From Simmondsia chinensis (taxonomy: Eukaryota > Streptophyta > Magnoliopsida > Caryophyllales > Simmondsiaceae): a stretch of 64,000 nt of DNA. The stretch is taken from assembly GCA_018398585.1 (NCBI GenBank), contig JAGTTD010000010.1, forward strand, positions 2,807,501 to 2,871,500, in the 5' to 3' direction. Shown in pieces: positions 10,761-22,699 of this stretch. Each line of letters starts with the position of its first letter. The stretch's first letter is position 1. The translations under genes and the position numbers were made by a program. The notes beneath the pieces are model-generated. The model searched no databases. It was not told where the DNA came from and saw only the letters and a program-made list of their open reading frames with translations.

Positions 10761-10772
10761 ATCATAGAGAGA

Positions 10773-11480
10773 GTCTCTACAATAGAAACGAAGCAGAAGA
10801 AAGAAATAAAACAGTATCTCAAGAAGAAAAAGCCTCAAGTTGAAAGTGCAACATGGATAAAGAATGCTTTGGCCATGGTCCGTGACAACGACCACTGCTA
10901 AAAGGGAGTTTGAGGAGCATTAGAAAATGGCAATTTGAAACAGGAACCAATCTGAGAAAATGGTAGTTTAGGTGATGTCAGGAGCAACCGATTTTTGTCT
11001 TGACCTTCACCCATCAGCTTAAGCTATGGTTCCCTGGCACTATTTAGATTTTTTTTTTTAATAATTAAGAGGATAAGATATTTTGGAGATGTTTTCAAGT
11101 AAAAATAAGAGCTAAAATAACGACAAAAAAAAAAAAAACCATCCAAAATCCTATTTTAGCGGGAGCCTCTTAAATTTGGGTGATTTTCTCTTAAATAGCA
11201 TAACTTTTTAATTTTTTAGAAAGTTGCCTTCGAAAGTTTGAAAATTTTCGGTCAAAGACCTTAAATCACAATGTTAATTGTTTGTCACTAACAAGTGACT
11301 TTTATATAGATTTTACTGTATTTATTAAGCATGACCTTTAAACATGGCATAAAATACACAAAGGGGCAAAGCATTTTTCATCCCTCTCCTTCATAAAGAC
11401 TCAAATCCCTCCTGGTGGGATCGAACCTAGATGAGGGAGGAGGGCAGTTGAATTCATTGATGACTTGATTAGTTTCAATT
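10773..11480. other. Non-coding spacer with AT-rich repeat fragment
   Basis: No gene is seen. The part at 11160-11330 (tttagaaagttgcc, ttgtcactaac) is a fragment of the AT-rich family also found at 26930-27725 and 36000-36450. Confidence 0.4.
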
Positions 11481-11499
11481 CATTATGTGCACTAATGAA

Positions 11500-12795
11500 T
11501 TGCGCTATGCAGAGTTGCACCAACTATCGGAGTATTAAACTTATGTGCCACATCCTGAAACTATGAGAGAGAATTATAGAGAGGAGGTTACTGGAACAGG
11601 CATAGGTGTTTGAGAACCAATTTCGATTCATGCCTGGGAGATCAACAATATAGAAGCCATTCACCTCCTAAGGAGGACGATAGAGCGACATAGGGAGAGA
11701 CAAAAGGACCTCCACATGGTTTTCATTGATCTGGAGAAAGCATATGACAGAGTGCCAAGAGGGGCCCTATGGAGGGTGCTGGATAGGAAAGGCCTTCCAG
11801 TGCCATATATCAGAGCCATTAGAGACATGTATGGTGACGCACAAACTATCGTGCTTACACCGAAAGGAGAGACAGAAGCTTTTCCAGTAACAGTAGGGGT
11901 ACAAGAAGGATTTGCCTTGAGTCCCGCTCTGTTCATTCTGGTAATGGATGAGCTCACTAGGCATATCCAAGGAGATGTGCCTTGGTGCATGGTTTTCACA
12001 AATGACATAGTTTTGGTGGGGGAAGTCTCCAGAAGAGGTAAACAAGAAGCTAGAATTGTGGAGGAAGGCATTAGAATTGAAGGGCCTACAAATCAGTAGA
12101 TCCAAGACCGAGTACATGGAACTCAAGTTCGATTCCTCTATCATGCCTAACATAGAGGTTGTTAAGAGAGGATCTAAGACCATACAGAGAAAAGAGAGAT
12201 TGAGATACTTGGATTCCATGGTTCAGCAGAACGTCGAAGTTGACGAGGATGTTAACAACCGGATTAAAATAGCATGGCATTAATGGAGGATGGCCTCTGT
12301 GGTACTCTGTGATAGAAAGTTCCCATTAAAACTAAAGGAAAAATACTATAAGACGGTAGTGAGACCGGCTATGTCTTACGAGACGGAGTGATGGCCTATG
12401 AAAAAAACATCATACACAGAAGATGAAGGTGGCGGAGATGAGAATGCTACGATGGATGTGCAGACGCATAAGGAAAGATAGGATTAGGAACGACGTCATA
12501 AGACGCAAATTTGGAGTGGAACGACATCATAAGAGGCAAATTGGGGGTGACCTCGATTGAAGATAAATTAAGAGAGCAGCATTTGAGGTGGTTTGGTCAT
12601 GTTATAGGAGGAGATCGTCCACTGCTTCAGTCAGAAGATGCGAACGGCCCCATACTTAGCCAGGGAGGAGAGGGAGAAGCAGGTCGAAAAAAGATGGTTG
12701 GAGACCATCCAACAGCACCTCACTCATCTAAACCCAGGGGAGGAGATTGCCTTAGATAGAGCTCGTTGGAGAGCGAGCATATGAGTGGGTGATGT
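11500..12795 (+). pseudogene. LINE reverse transcriptase remnant
   Basis: Open pieces lie at 11716-12099, 12056-12283 and 12511-12759 in changing frames, and the upstream 11500-11700 codes for NYRSIKLMCHIL and ENQFRFMPG. The recognisable RT wording is MVFIDLEKAYDRVPR, then VGVQEGFALSPALF (motif B). The catalytic F/YADD box has become FTND near 12000, losing one aspartate. The C-terminal part contains SKTEYMELKF and LREQHLRWFGHV, typical of plant RTE-type LINE proteins. Several stops and frameshifts make it inactive. Confidence 0.88.
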
Positions 12796-13050
12796 AGCGG
12801 CTTATAGTAGTACATTTACTGGCATTAGGATGTCTTCAGGTGTCTTGATTTCTTCTTTGGCGCACATATTAGCGCACTTATTTGCTTATGTGGGTACGAG
12901 CTGGTTATTGCCTGCAGCTACCTGCCATTAAGTTTTGCTCATAATGCTTGGCTAGTGATATTTACTACTTTATATTGCCCTAATACTATGTTACTATGTT
13001 ACTATGTTGCTCGTGCTTCCAGGCTTCTATGCATTCACAGCGACATGTTC

Positions 13051-13180
13051 CTCAAGTTGGGGACCCTCGAAAACAGCCTCTCTTTAGGGTAGCACCTAAA
13101 GGGGGAAGGCTGCGTTCATATACCCCCAGACTCTTCGTATGCAGGAGCCTTTGTGGCACTGGAATTGTTGTTATTGTTGT
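13051..13180 (+). repeat. LINE 3' tail module (shared with SINEs)
   Basis: The module reads aagttggggacc, aaacagcctctc, gggggaaggctgcg, caggagcc and cactgg, then TTG repeats. The same order of words is found in the 5S-headed SINEs and the tail-only copies listed below. It resembles the conserved 3' Angio-domain described for angiosperm SINEs. Confidence 0.88.
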
Positions 13181-13195
13181 CATTATGTGCACTAA

Positions 13196-15265
13196 AATAT
13201 AAAAAAAAAAAAAAAAAAAAATTGAGTTAAAATTCATATGGAACTCACGTAATATTAACAGATAGTAAACAACTTGATTAAAAAATTTTAGACTTTTCGT
13301 GATGATTTTCTAAAAAATAAAAAAAATTGTAGCAATTAAGTGAGAAGTAACAAATTTTTAAGGTGATTTTTTTTTTTAAAAAGCCCCTTTATAAACTTAG
13401 ACATTATACGGTTAAATCTCCTCATTGTTTGGCATTAATCGATCATAGTGTTTCCAATATTTTAAGACTTTTACCTTCCTTCCTTTTTTCTACATTTCGT
13501 ATACTTGTATCTTCGGGATAAACATTACGAGAAAACTTTAATTTGGAGTCAGGATGTGCTACCACTAATTAGAGCTGGTCAAATCCGTATCTCCCTTGCA
13601 AATAGTTTGCGACATATACATTTCAGCCTCCTCTAATTAATTTTAATTAGAGGCGGATTAGCCACAGCATTGTCCATCTCTAAATTAAAGCTTCTAGTAG
13701 GGCAATTTTCTTCAACTTAAAAAATAATGCTAATACGAAAACTATTAAGCCCGCTTTTTAATGAAAAATTTAGGGATTGTTCTTAACATGGTAAAAACTG
13801 TTGTTAATAAAGTGATGAGGTGACTTATAAACAATAAGTGCCACAAAATCGTCTTGAAAACTATATTTTTTCTCTGACAATAACATTACCAAAAATTATA
13901 CCTTAAGATAAAATATTTTCAAAATATATGAATTAATTTTCTATATATTTATAAATTTTTAGATATTAAAAATATTTTTTAAAATATTTAAAATACTTTA
14001 AAATTTAAAAAAACATTTGACAATGTAAACTATTTTTAAATATCCGTTAGAAGGTCACGTCATTAAAAACTAAAAGATATTAATGACGACTCATTAAAAT
14101 GTGATATTAAAAAATTTAAAAAAAATCTAAATATGATATTAAAAATCTAAAATATTTAAATAATTTTCAGTAAGAAAAAAAAATCCAAAAATAAATTATT
14201 CCTCTATTTTTTTATCTTAGGACATTTTCAAAATCGGTGAACTCTATATAAACATATGTTCAATACTAAGTATTTACTTTATATTATAGACCTACCTGAC
14301 ATGATATTAAATTAATTCGTACTATGCATTACTTTAATAATATTATAACACCATTCGCCAAACAACAACCATAATAAATTAATAAATTGAATACATAAAT
14401 AAATGAAGTTTTGAGAACTGTTTATCTTAGATACTTAAAAAGTTTAAATATTTATAATCTGGATATCTAACATCTCTGTATATATATTTTTTAATAAGTA
14501 AAGAGATAAACTCATGAAACAAAAGCTGGTATCTCACGAAGAGACCCAAGATACACGCACACAACACAGGGAAAGGAAAAATAAAGCGAAACACCACCGA
14601 CTTGATACACCCCGAGCCAAAATTCACATTAGCCCACACCAAAAATCCTAAACCCCACCTCATCTTGGATTCTGTATTTAAAATTCTGCAAATCATTATA
14701 AAACTTAATTGAATTCAAACGAAAGATACTTAACTCTTGTTGAGACCTTATGTCATATCAGTATTTTTTAGTAAAAGCAATCATCGAAGGCTTCATAAAG
14801 ATGAATAAGTTTGCACTGCTAGTAGGCAAGAAAGGTACTTAAACCTTGTTAAAACCTTACGTGATCAATTTAGTTTCATTCTTGTGTCTCGTTCAGTACC
14901 ACGTTTTTCAGTTTGAGTTTCTTGAGGTAGTACTTCAAGATTTCGACTTGCTCAAGAAGTTTAACCATTATGAAACTACACCTCCTTCGCCTTTTCCGTT
15001 ATCTTAATTTCTTTCTATACAACAAATAGCCTAGTGCTTTAAAAAGGCTTCCTCCAAGACAGTGTCTGAGAAAGTAAGATGAATGTACACTAATCCCCTA
15101 CAGGGTGTTATCTTATAGTGAGATTGTTCTCGAGAGGCACACAAACAATAACAGACATGTAAAGTTGTAGTCGCTCTATTTTCTTGGTAGTTTATTTTAT
15201 GCATTTTAAGCATTTTTTTTTTTTAATTTTCATCCAAGTATTAATGTTGAGCATCAATATCAAAC
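13196..15265. other. Non-coding, very AT-rich
   Basis: No gene or structured RNA was recognised. Fragments of AT-rich repeat families are present (for example 13920-14220, similar in wording to 26930-27725). Confidence 0.5.
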
Positions 15266-15269
15266 TATA

Positions 15270-15830
15270 AAGAAAAATTATCACTTAGATACTTTAAGAT
15301 TCAGCCATAGGTATCTTTACATTTCAAAATATACATGGTGTACCTTGAGATTTAAAAACTTTTCACCTTCCCTGAAGTTGTAAAATTTTATCAATCAGGT
15401 ATCCTTCTTCTAAACTTCAATAGATTTTCATTAAAAAATGTTCAAATAAAATATAATTCCGATAATATATAAGTATATTCATTAAAATTTGATGATCTTT
15501 TACCTGAAAATATTAACATGACATATGATTTTGGTACTCTAAGGGTAGTTTGCATCCAACCGAAGTGAACATTTTCACCGTAATTCGTTCAATTGTTATT
15601 GAAAATATTAAAATGATATGTATATATTATCGTAATTATGCACTATATTAGCATATTTTGTATAAAATTGGTCTTATTCTCACTAAAACTCATCAAATTC
15701 TGACACAGGGCACCTAAGTAATAAAATTTCTCACAGTACCTCATTGTATGTATATTAAAACGTTGGGATATTTAGGTGATAAATGGTCAAACCTCAAAAT
15801 AACTAAGTGATAATTTTTCAATTATAAAAA
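15270..15830. repeat. AT-rich inverted-repeat element
   Basis: The left end has attatcacttagatac and the right end has taactaagtgataattt, its rough complement. It is the same family as 3750-4260 and 41290-41780. Non-coding. Confidence 0.5.
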
Positions 15831-16049
15831 AAAGTAAGAAAAGGATAAGCACATGATGGCCATTATATGAAGGGTTACCTCGGATACATTGTTTTTTAAA
15901 CACTAAAGTTAGAATTAACTCAATTATTTATTAAAAAGTTATAATTAATTTAATCCTAACTTTCTTGAGCCACTAAAAAGGTGAGCATGATTTGAGGGAT
16001 TAGCATTATTACTATTAAATTAATCAAATATTAATTCATGTAAATGATC

Positions 16050-16460
16050 CGAGCTTGCTCGTGTGGGCTTGTCATAAAGTACAAAAGGCTGGGATCGATT
16101 TGAGCTTGAGAGGTACCCAGCTAGTCCAAGCTCGAGCCTAGTGAGCTCGAGCTCATAGGTTCGCAAGCCTAAATGAGTCAAAGCAAGCCTCTCTTAATAT
16201 AAAATATTTGCTTAAATATTTCCCAATCAAGCAAAATTTACACCTAGATGAGCCAAGCTCGAGCTTCAATGAGCCCAAAGGAGCCTACATTGAGCTTATA
16301 TGAGCCGAAATATTGCAAACTTAATTCAAAACTTTCCAAGTTTAGATCAAGTCAAACTCAAGCTCGAGCTTGAACTTTTCAAACTTGTTGAATTTTGAGT
16401 TGAGTCTCGAGCCTAACAAGTTATGGCTCGGCTTGTCTCAGTTCAAATACATCCCTATTT
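16050..16460. repeat. gagctc-rich dispersed repeat, copy 2
   Basis: Dense in gagcttg and gctcgag words, ending tttgttcaaatacatccct-like near 16453. Related to 4905-5336 in opposite orientation. Confidence 0.55.
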
Positions 16461-16770
16461 ATAAGAAAGAAAGGATCCTTACAACACTAAACAATTAAAA
16501 ATATCAATTATTTGTAAGTCATGATGTGCACCATGATGAAAGCGGTAAAAGTATCATATGATATGATTTTGCGACCAAGTGCTTGATGATCCATTTTCTT
16601 TTTTGAAAACGAGAAACCCGATTACCCAATAAACATTGACCCATGTAGCGACCCACACACCACATGAACCAGTTGAGTCAGAGATTCCTTAAGGAGAGGT
16701 TCAATGAGGGAATCGAACTCCAAACATTTTGGCCTAAAGCAAACACTATATCTTTTCACTTGCCTTCTAC

Positions 16771-16916
16771 TGTGAGAGAATAGTTTAGGGAAGCATACCC
16801 AATAGGGTTACTGAGACTTGTATTTATAGAGAAACCCAACAAAGGAGAAATTACAGAAGAGCCCTTAGGCGACATAAATATAAATACATAATAACATATT
16901 AGTGATATCACTAATA
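16771..16916 (-). repeat. 3' LTR of copia-2
   Basis: On the minus strand it starts TATTAGTG after the purine tract GAGGGGGTG and ends TTCTCTCACA. It contains a TATA-like TATAAATAC. Confidence 0.88.
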
Positions 16917-16923
16917 CACCCCC

Positions 16924-17180
16924 TCAGTCTGAGCGAGGGGGACCAACGCGCAGATTGGCTTTATGGTAGCGGAAGCGATCAGTAGCCAACTCCTTGGTGA
17001 ATATGTCAGCAACTTGTTTTGTGGTAGGAGTGTATCGAACCTGGATATCACCCTTAACGACCTTCGCACAAACGTAGTGGAAGTCAACAGCAACTTGCTT
17101 GCTGCGATCATTAGAGATAGGATTTGCAGCCAAGTAAGTAGCAGACACGTTATCATAGGAGATTCGATCGGGGAGGCCTG
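16924..17180 (-). pseudogene. copia-2 RNase H C-terminal part, joined to integrase linker
   Basis: The frame reads YDNVSATYLAANPISNDRS and QVRYTPTTKQVADIFTKE, the C-terminal half of copia RNase H. It stops at 16924 just before the purine tract. Immediately upstream, at about 17165-17200, is the linker that follows integrase in the sister copies (gggggcgcac). The deletion has removed the rest of that linker, all of RT and the first half of RNase H. The junction is in frame with the linker frame. Confidence 0.9.
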
Positions 17181-17317
17181 GCGTGCGCCCCCTGAATCGG
17201 GACAAGCACTCATCTTGTCTGCGGGTACCACGGTGGCGAGATCAGATGCGGTGGCCAAGGGGGAGGAGCTAGGTAAAGCCGTAGGCAAGAGTGGGCCCGA
17301 CAACCCATCCGAGGCCA

Positions 17318-18763
17318 TCAGTAGGTTCGTGGAGGGCATTGGGAATGAACCCAAGGTGAGCGAACCCGGGGGTGACACACTAGAGGCAGCCGGGTAGCCA
17401 GCATGTGCCAAAATTGTACTTGGCAGAGGGACATCAACTCGGGCTGAGCTTGACGGCGCATGCATACTAGACACGATGTCAGGATAAGGAAATAAATGTT
17501 CAACAAAATGCACATTATAACTAGTGTAGACACGACCAGTAGTGGGGTCCAAGCATCGGTACCCCTTGTAACATCCTGCATACCAATAAACACGCACAGG
17601 ATAGAGCGTGGGGTTAATTTATAAGGAGTACAAGATGTGATGTTGGGGTAACAAGCACACCCAAAGACCCGAAAAAAGTTGTAATCTGGAGTCGTTTTAA
17701 ACAATTTTTCAAAATGTGTGAGATTTTGTAAGTTTGGAGTTGGCACCCAATTTATAATGTAACACGCAATACAAACAGCATCAGCCCAAAATTTTGGAGG
17801 AAAACGCGCCTGAAAAAGTAGAGTCCGTACCATTTTACTTAAATGTTGATGCTTTCGTTCCGCCACCCCATTTTGTTGTGGGGTATCAGGACAGGAGAGG
17901 CGGAAGTGAATATCATGAGTACGACAAAGTGTGGCCATGGGCCTGTTGTCAAACTCATGACCTCCATCACTTTGAAAACATTTAGTTTTAAGATTAAATT
18001 GGTTTTCTACCAGGGCCTTAAAATCAGAGAAGATGGAGTGCACTTCATTCGTCCGTTGCATAGGGTAGAGCCAGGTGAAGCGAGTGAAGCTATCAACAAA
18101 TAGCATATAATACCGAAAGGCAGAATCAGAAACAACAGGCGATTGCCAAACATCTGAATGAATTAATTGTAAAGGTAAAGTAGTATCATGTAACACATGT
18201 GAAAAAGGTAAACGACGTGACTTTCCTAAACAACATGCAGAACAATGTGTTATTGTGCTAGAACGAGAAACACCAGTAATCAATGAACGAGTACGTAAAG
18301 TGTCCAAAGCAGAATTCCCTAAATGACCTAAGCACCTATGCCATAGCTCAGCCGTGACTGTCCGTGCAATAAGTCCAGTAGGATGAGGAGAAAACCTGTA
18401 CAGGGGGACTTCACTGCGTATCCTGAGGAGTGGCGTCCTCGTAGCCTTGTCCTTGACACAAAAAGAAGAAAAGTCAAACTCAACAACACAGTTATTATCA
18501 CGACACAACTGTTTAATAGACAAGAGGTTGTATGCAAGACCAGGAACCAACATAACATTAGGAAGCAACAAGTCACGAGCTTTAGTACGAATTTTCAAAA
18601 AATCAACATGTGTAACCGGTAATAAGGACCCATTGCCAACTTGTATTGATTTTGAACCACGATAAACATTGTGTTGAGTTAAAATACCTACGTTGGAAGT
18701 CATATTATTAGACGCCCCGGAGTCCGTGTACCACGTAATATCCGCATGATCAGTGACAGACAT
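17318..18763 (-). pseudogene. copia-2 protease and integrase
   Basis: The 481-residue frame begins just before the protease active-site wording WYTDSGAS. It continues through the GAG-pre-integrase region (LWHRCLGHLG, CSACCLGK) to the integrase core with HSDVWQSP, SDGGHEFD and NGVAERKH all present. Near 17590 a lost base shifts the frame inside the conserved FIGYAG...KGY region, and the correct frame continues at 16911-17597. The integrase core is therefore intact while its C-terminal part is shifted. Confidence 0.92.
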
Positions 18764-18775
18764 GGCTGAGAGGGA

Positions 18776-20059
18776 TTAGGAGAGATCAGAGTTGACATAG
18801 CGGTGAGGGCAAAGCGAGGAAGCATGACCCGCTTGATGACAAATCTGACAAACTAAGGGACCAACACCGAGTATACCATCATGAGGAGGACGATAATTCG
18901 TACCTGCAGAGTGACCCCAGTTCTGTGGATACGGAGGAGGAGCACCAGTAGGAACCATACCTGTACCAGAGGACTATTGTTGGCTTTGACTATGTGCTCC
19001 ACGACCCCCATTATTCCCATTGCGATTCTTATGGTTGCGTCCACGACCCGTACGCCCACGTCCACCACGACCTCGACTGTGACTCGTGTGGTCGGGTGCA
19101 TGACACGAAGCGGCTAGGTCATGTGCATGATAAAAGGTAGACCGAGCTCGGATCCGAGATAAGGCAGCTTCTTCGTCAAGCAGGGCAGTCTTTAACTGCT
19201 CGAACGGGAGATCACGGGAGGATTGGTGAGTGAAGGTGTTGAAGGCGGCATATTCCAATGGAAGGCCGAAGAGCGCATAGTGCATCAATTCTCGATTGGA
19301 GACCGGGGAATCAATGGCTGCGAGGTCATCAGCTGTGGTTTTGAGTTTTGTGAGATAGGTTGTCATGGTCATGTTGTCTTTGCGTAAGGTAACTAGTTGA
19401 GAACGTAAATCAAATTCTTTGGCTAATGAGTGGTCACGAAATCTTTTGGCTAAGGCATCCCACATATCTTTGGAGGTGGGGTGAACAATGACATCATTGA
19501 GAACAGGATGGGCAAGGGAAGCATATAAATAAGCCCTAATGCTTTGGTCAACACAAGACTAGGTTTGATAGTCGGGATTAGATATGAGATTACCCATTGG
19601 TGTTTGTAGTTGAGAGGGAGGACAAGAAAGGGAACCATCGACAAAACCCATAAAACGATGGGCACATCGTAACATGGAGACCTGCTCCCTCCAAGCAGTG
19701 TAGTCAGTAAGGTTTTCAAGTTTGGCTGTAACAAGACTTGTAATGGAAGAGGTGGGTAGAGGAGCCACAGGAAAAGTGGGTAGTGGCACGTAAGAGGACC
19801 CAGCAAAGGCAGTAGGAAGGGAGGTTGAGTAATTATATCCTGCATTAAAATTGGAGAGTGGATGGGAGAGTCCAACATTTGGAGTCGGGAAGAGGGAGGC
19901 CGGGTCGGAGGGAGGTGGAGACCCGAGAGTAGAAGGTGGAGGGAGACAACTAGTAACCGGCCGGGGATGGTCCGCCATGGGAGACACCGTCGACGAGATA
20001 GGTGACGGCGAGGAGGTCGTCGATTCGGGTCAAGAAGAGGAGGAAGGAGGAGCAACCAT
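18776..20059 (-). pseudogene. copia-2 gag
   Basis: Gag starts at the ATG at 20057-20059. Stops interrupt it near 20033 (TGA), 19559 (TAG), 18974 (TAG) and 18776 (TAA). Recognisable parts are the proline-rich N terminus, the UBN2-type core (LTDYTAWREQVSM; KRFRDHSLAKEFDL; RELMHYALFGLPLEYAAFN) and an Arg/Gly-rich stretch. A CCHC zinc knuckle (CQICHQAGHASSLC) is encoded near 18800-18850. All four stops can be explained by single C-to-T or G-to-A changes. Confidence 0.9.
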
Positions 20060-20279
20060 GATCACCTTAACACCAAAGGGAATATCGCACTATGCTCACT
20101 AGAGGGCAACCACAAGAGAGAGAGAAATCGAGGGCAGCGCCACTAGGGGAGGGCGGCGCTAGGGTTTGGGGGTGGCGCCACTAGAGGAGGGCGAAGCTAG
20201 GGTTTGGGGGTGCGCCGCTAGGGTGAGGCGTTAGGGGGAGAAGGCAAGAGAAAAAAAATAATTTAATTAGGGTTGGTAT

Positions 20280-20291
20280 GCTCTGATACCA
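20280..20291 (-). other. Primer binding site of copia-2
   Basis: The minus strand reads TGGTATCAGAGC directly inside the 5' LTR, complementary to initiator methionine tRNA. Confidence 0.92.
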
Positions 20292-20437
20292 TGTGAGAAA
20301 ATAGTTCAGGGAAGCATACCCAATAGAGTTACTGAGACTTGTATTTATAGAGAAACCCAAAAAAGAAGAAATTACAGAAGAGCCCATAGACGACATAAAT
20401 ATAAATACATAATAACATATAAGTAATATCACCAATA
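20292..20437 (-). repeat. 5' LTR of copia-2
   Basis: It aligns along its whole length with 16771-16916. The outer end on the minus strand is TATTGG, again not TG. Confidence 0.88.
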
Positions 20438-20692
20438 TTTACTTCTAAGTCAGAGATGATCTATTTTCAATGTAAATATTATATTAAACTGCTAATATTA
20501 ATAAATTAATTAAAAGGCATCATTATAATATGGAATAATTGTTATTTAGCACGTGCATTGATTGACATTATAGATCATACAGCTGTACAACATCATAATC
20601 AAACATAGAAAAGTCTAAGGAAGTTGGCTAGATGACCATTCAATAGGTTTTCTGCTCAACTACATCAAGTTTGTGTGTTTATTAGATGTGTT

Positions 20693-20794
20693 ATTTCATC
20701 CGTATATGTGCGAGATGTGTACTTGGACACAAGTCGGGGTGTAATTTCATCCGTATATGTGTGAGATGTGTACTTGGACACAAGTCGGGGTGTA
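20693..20794 (+). repeat. Tandem duplication, 51-bp unit
   Basis: Two nearly identical units (starting atttcatccgtatatgtg) lie head to tail at 20693-20743 and 20744-20794 and differ at about one base. The flanks up to about 21240 are non-coding. Confidence 0.85.
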
Positions 20795-21235
20795 ATCCAG
20801 TTGAGTCAAACCGAGTATCTCAATACTCGACTTGGGCTCGATTAACTATTTTGATACTCGAACTCGATTAATTATTCGAGTACTCGTTTATTGTACATAT
20901 CAGCGCTCAACAAATTAGCTTCATTTTAATAGCATATATGGATATATACTGAATTATTGCTCACACTATATTTTAACATAAATAATCATAAGTCACAAAT
21001 ATATTAATAGCAAATATGCTTCAAAACCTAAGTTTGAAAAAATACAAACAAACCAAATACAACTAGTTATAAGAAACTCAAAGTTCTTTCACTACACACA
21101 AATGAGAAATTCATGCTTCCTTCTTTCATTCTACTATTAATATTACAAGTCATCCATTTCAAAAGAAAATAATACACAAGAAATACTTTATGTCGAGTAT
21201 TAAGTCGAGTACTAATATGAGTATCGAGCCGTTTT
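20795..21235. other. Non-coding spacer
   Basis: AT-rich with several cgagtact words. No gene and no LTR are seen, although a 5' LTR would be expected next to copia-3. Confidence 0.5.
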
Positions 21236-21341
21236 TTAATTCAAGCTTCGCTGCCTCTGTTTCAGCCTCCAAACCTCCGGTTGCCTCTGCGTCGTCGCCG
21301 CCGTCGTCACCTTTGCCTCGGTCCGATAGCCGCTGACCACC

Positions 21342-22690
21342 ATGGCCACCTCCTTCTCCCCCTGTTTCTCCAATATGGACATATATCCTCCCCTCTCCCC
21401 GGTCACTGGTCCTCTCCATCGGCCACGGCACCCTTCACCTCCTCGATTGGGTCCTGCTGCCGCCGTGACCTCCTCCCCACCCGTGGCTGCCACTGCCGTG
21501 CCGTCGACCGCCCCTCTCGCCTATGGTGGCTTCTCCCTACCGCCACTCCCCTCATCTTACATTGATCCAGTCATGTCTTCGACATCTCACGGTCTCTTCT
21601 CCTCCGGGTATAATCTTGGACTCCCATTTTCTTCCTTTAATTTCTCCAATAATTCCTCCCCTCTCATGGCTAGGGCGCCGCCTCTTGCGGCCCTCCCTCC
21701 CCATGTGAGCCCTCTTCCCCCCTCCTCTATTATCAATCTCATTACAATTAAACTAGAAACACCAACAGATTATACCACTTGGCGAGAACAAGTATCCATG
21801 GTTCTCCATGCCCATCGACTCATGGGTTTCGTAAATGGTTCAAACCCTTGTCCTCCCATTCAAATCTCTACAACCACGGGTCAATACATCTCAAATCCTG
21901 ATGCCCTAACCTGGTCCTGTATTGACCAAAGTATTAGGGCTTGTTTGTCTGCGTCCCTAGCCCGCCCGGTCCTCAATGATGTCATACATCATCCCACATC
22001 TCAAGAGATGTGGAAAGCCCTCGCTAAACATTTTCGTGACCACTCTCTTGCTAAGGAATTTGACTTACGCTGTCAGCTTGTAACCATACATAAAGACAAC
22101 AAAACCATGACCGCCTACCTCACCGAACTTAAAACCATTGCTGATGACCTGACGGCCATAGATTCCTCGGTCTCAAACCGTGAGCTCCTCCACTATGCTT
22201 TGTTCGGTCTCCCACTGGAATATGCCGCGTTTAACATGTTTACTCCCCAATCGTCTCGTAACCTTCCCTTTAAACAACTCAAGACTGCACTATTAGATGA
22301 AGATGTTGCGCTTTCCCGCATTCACACTCGATCCCCCGCCTATCACGGCCATGCTCTTGCCACTAATAGTGTGCCGTCGGATTCCTCGGGTCTAGTCGCG
22401 GTCATGGAGGGCATGGTCGCAAGGGTCATGGACGCAACAACATCAATCGCAATGGGAACAGTGGAGGACGTGGATCCCACGGTCAACCGCCCCATCACAA
22501 TTCCGGTACAGGTATGGCTTCCACTGGTGCTCCTCCGTATCCTCAGAACTGGGGTCGTCCCGCAGGTATGAATACTCGTCCGCCTCATGACGATATACTC
22601 GAGACTGGTCCCTTAGTTTGTCAGATTTGTCATCAAGCTGGTCATGCCGCCTCTCTTTGCCCTCACCACTATGTCAACTCGAATCTCTCC
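21342..22690 (+). pseudogene. copia-3 gag
   Basis: The ATG at 21342 opens a frame to 22571. It has a Ser/Pro-rich N terminus, then the UBN2-type core: TDYTTWREQVSM, KHFRDHSLAKEFDL, RELLHYALFGLPLEYAAFN. In the Arg/Gly-rich stretch at about 22390 the frame shifts, and the frame starting 22514 continues with the zinc knuckle CQICHQAGHAASLC near 22618-22660. Confidence 0.92.
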
Positions 22691-22699
22691 CAATCCCTC

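Larger units (their letters stand above)
11496..13180 (+). mobile_element. 5'-truncated LINE, RTE-type
   Basis: A 1685-bp copy flanked by a perfect 15-bp repeat CATTATGTGCACTAA (11481-11495 and 13181-13195), so both ends are defined. It carries the end of a reverse transcriptase and the C-terminal part of the LINE protein. An untranslated region follows, then a tail module (13051-13180) ending in (TTG)n instead of poly(A). That module is shared with the SINEs of this window. The RTE assignment rests on the wording of the protein and the non-poly(A) tail. Confidence 0.9.
16771..20437 (-). mobile_element. Ty1/copia retrotransposon copia-2, RT-deleted
   Basis: Two LTRs (16771-16916 and 20292-20437) flank gag, protease, integrase and RNase H, but the whole reverse transcriptase is missing. 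The flanking 5-mers are TCTAC (16766-16770) and TTTAC (20438-20442), an eroded target duplication. By eye the LTRs differ at about 10 of 146 positions, so the insertion is not recent. Confidence 0.93.

Noticed and set aside
11400..11430. tRNA box B-like word (gggatcgaacc)
   Set aside because: No box A at a proper distance and no foldable tRNA or target repeats.
16963..17397. Plus-strand open frame of 144 codons
   Set aside because: It is the opposite strand of the copia-2 RNase H and linker; the minus-strand frame has clear domain wording.
19450..20055. Minus-strand frame of 201 codons rich in Leu and Pro
   Set aside because: Out-of-register reading of copia-2 gag; the conserved gag wording lies in the neighbouring frame.
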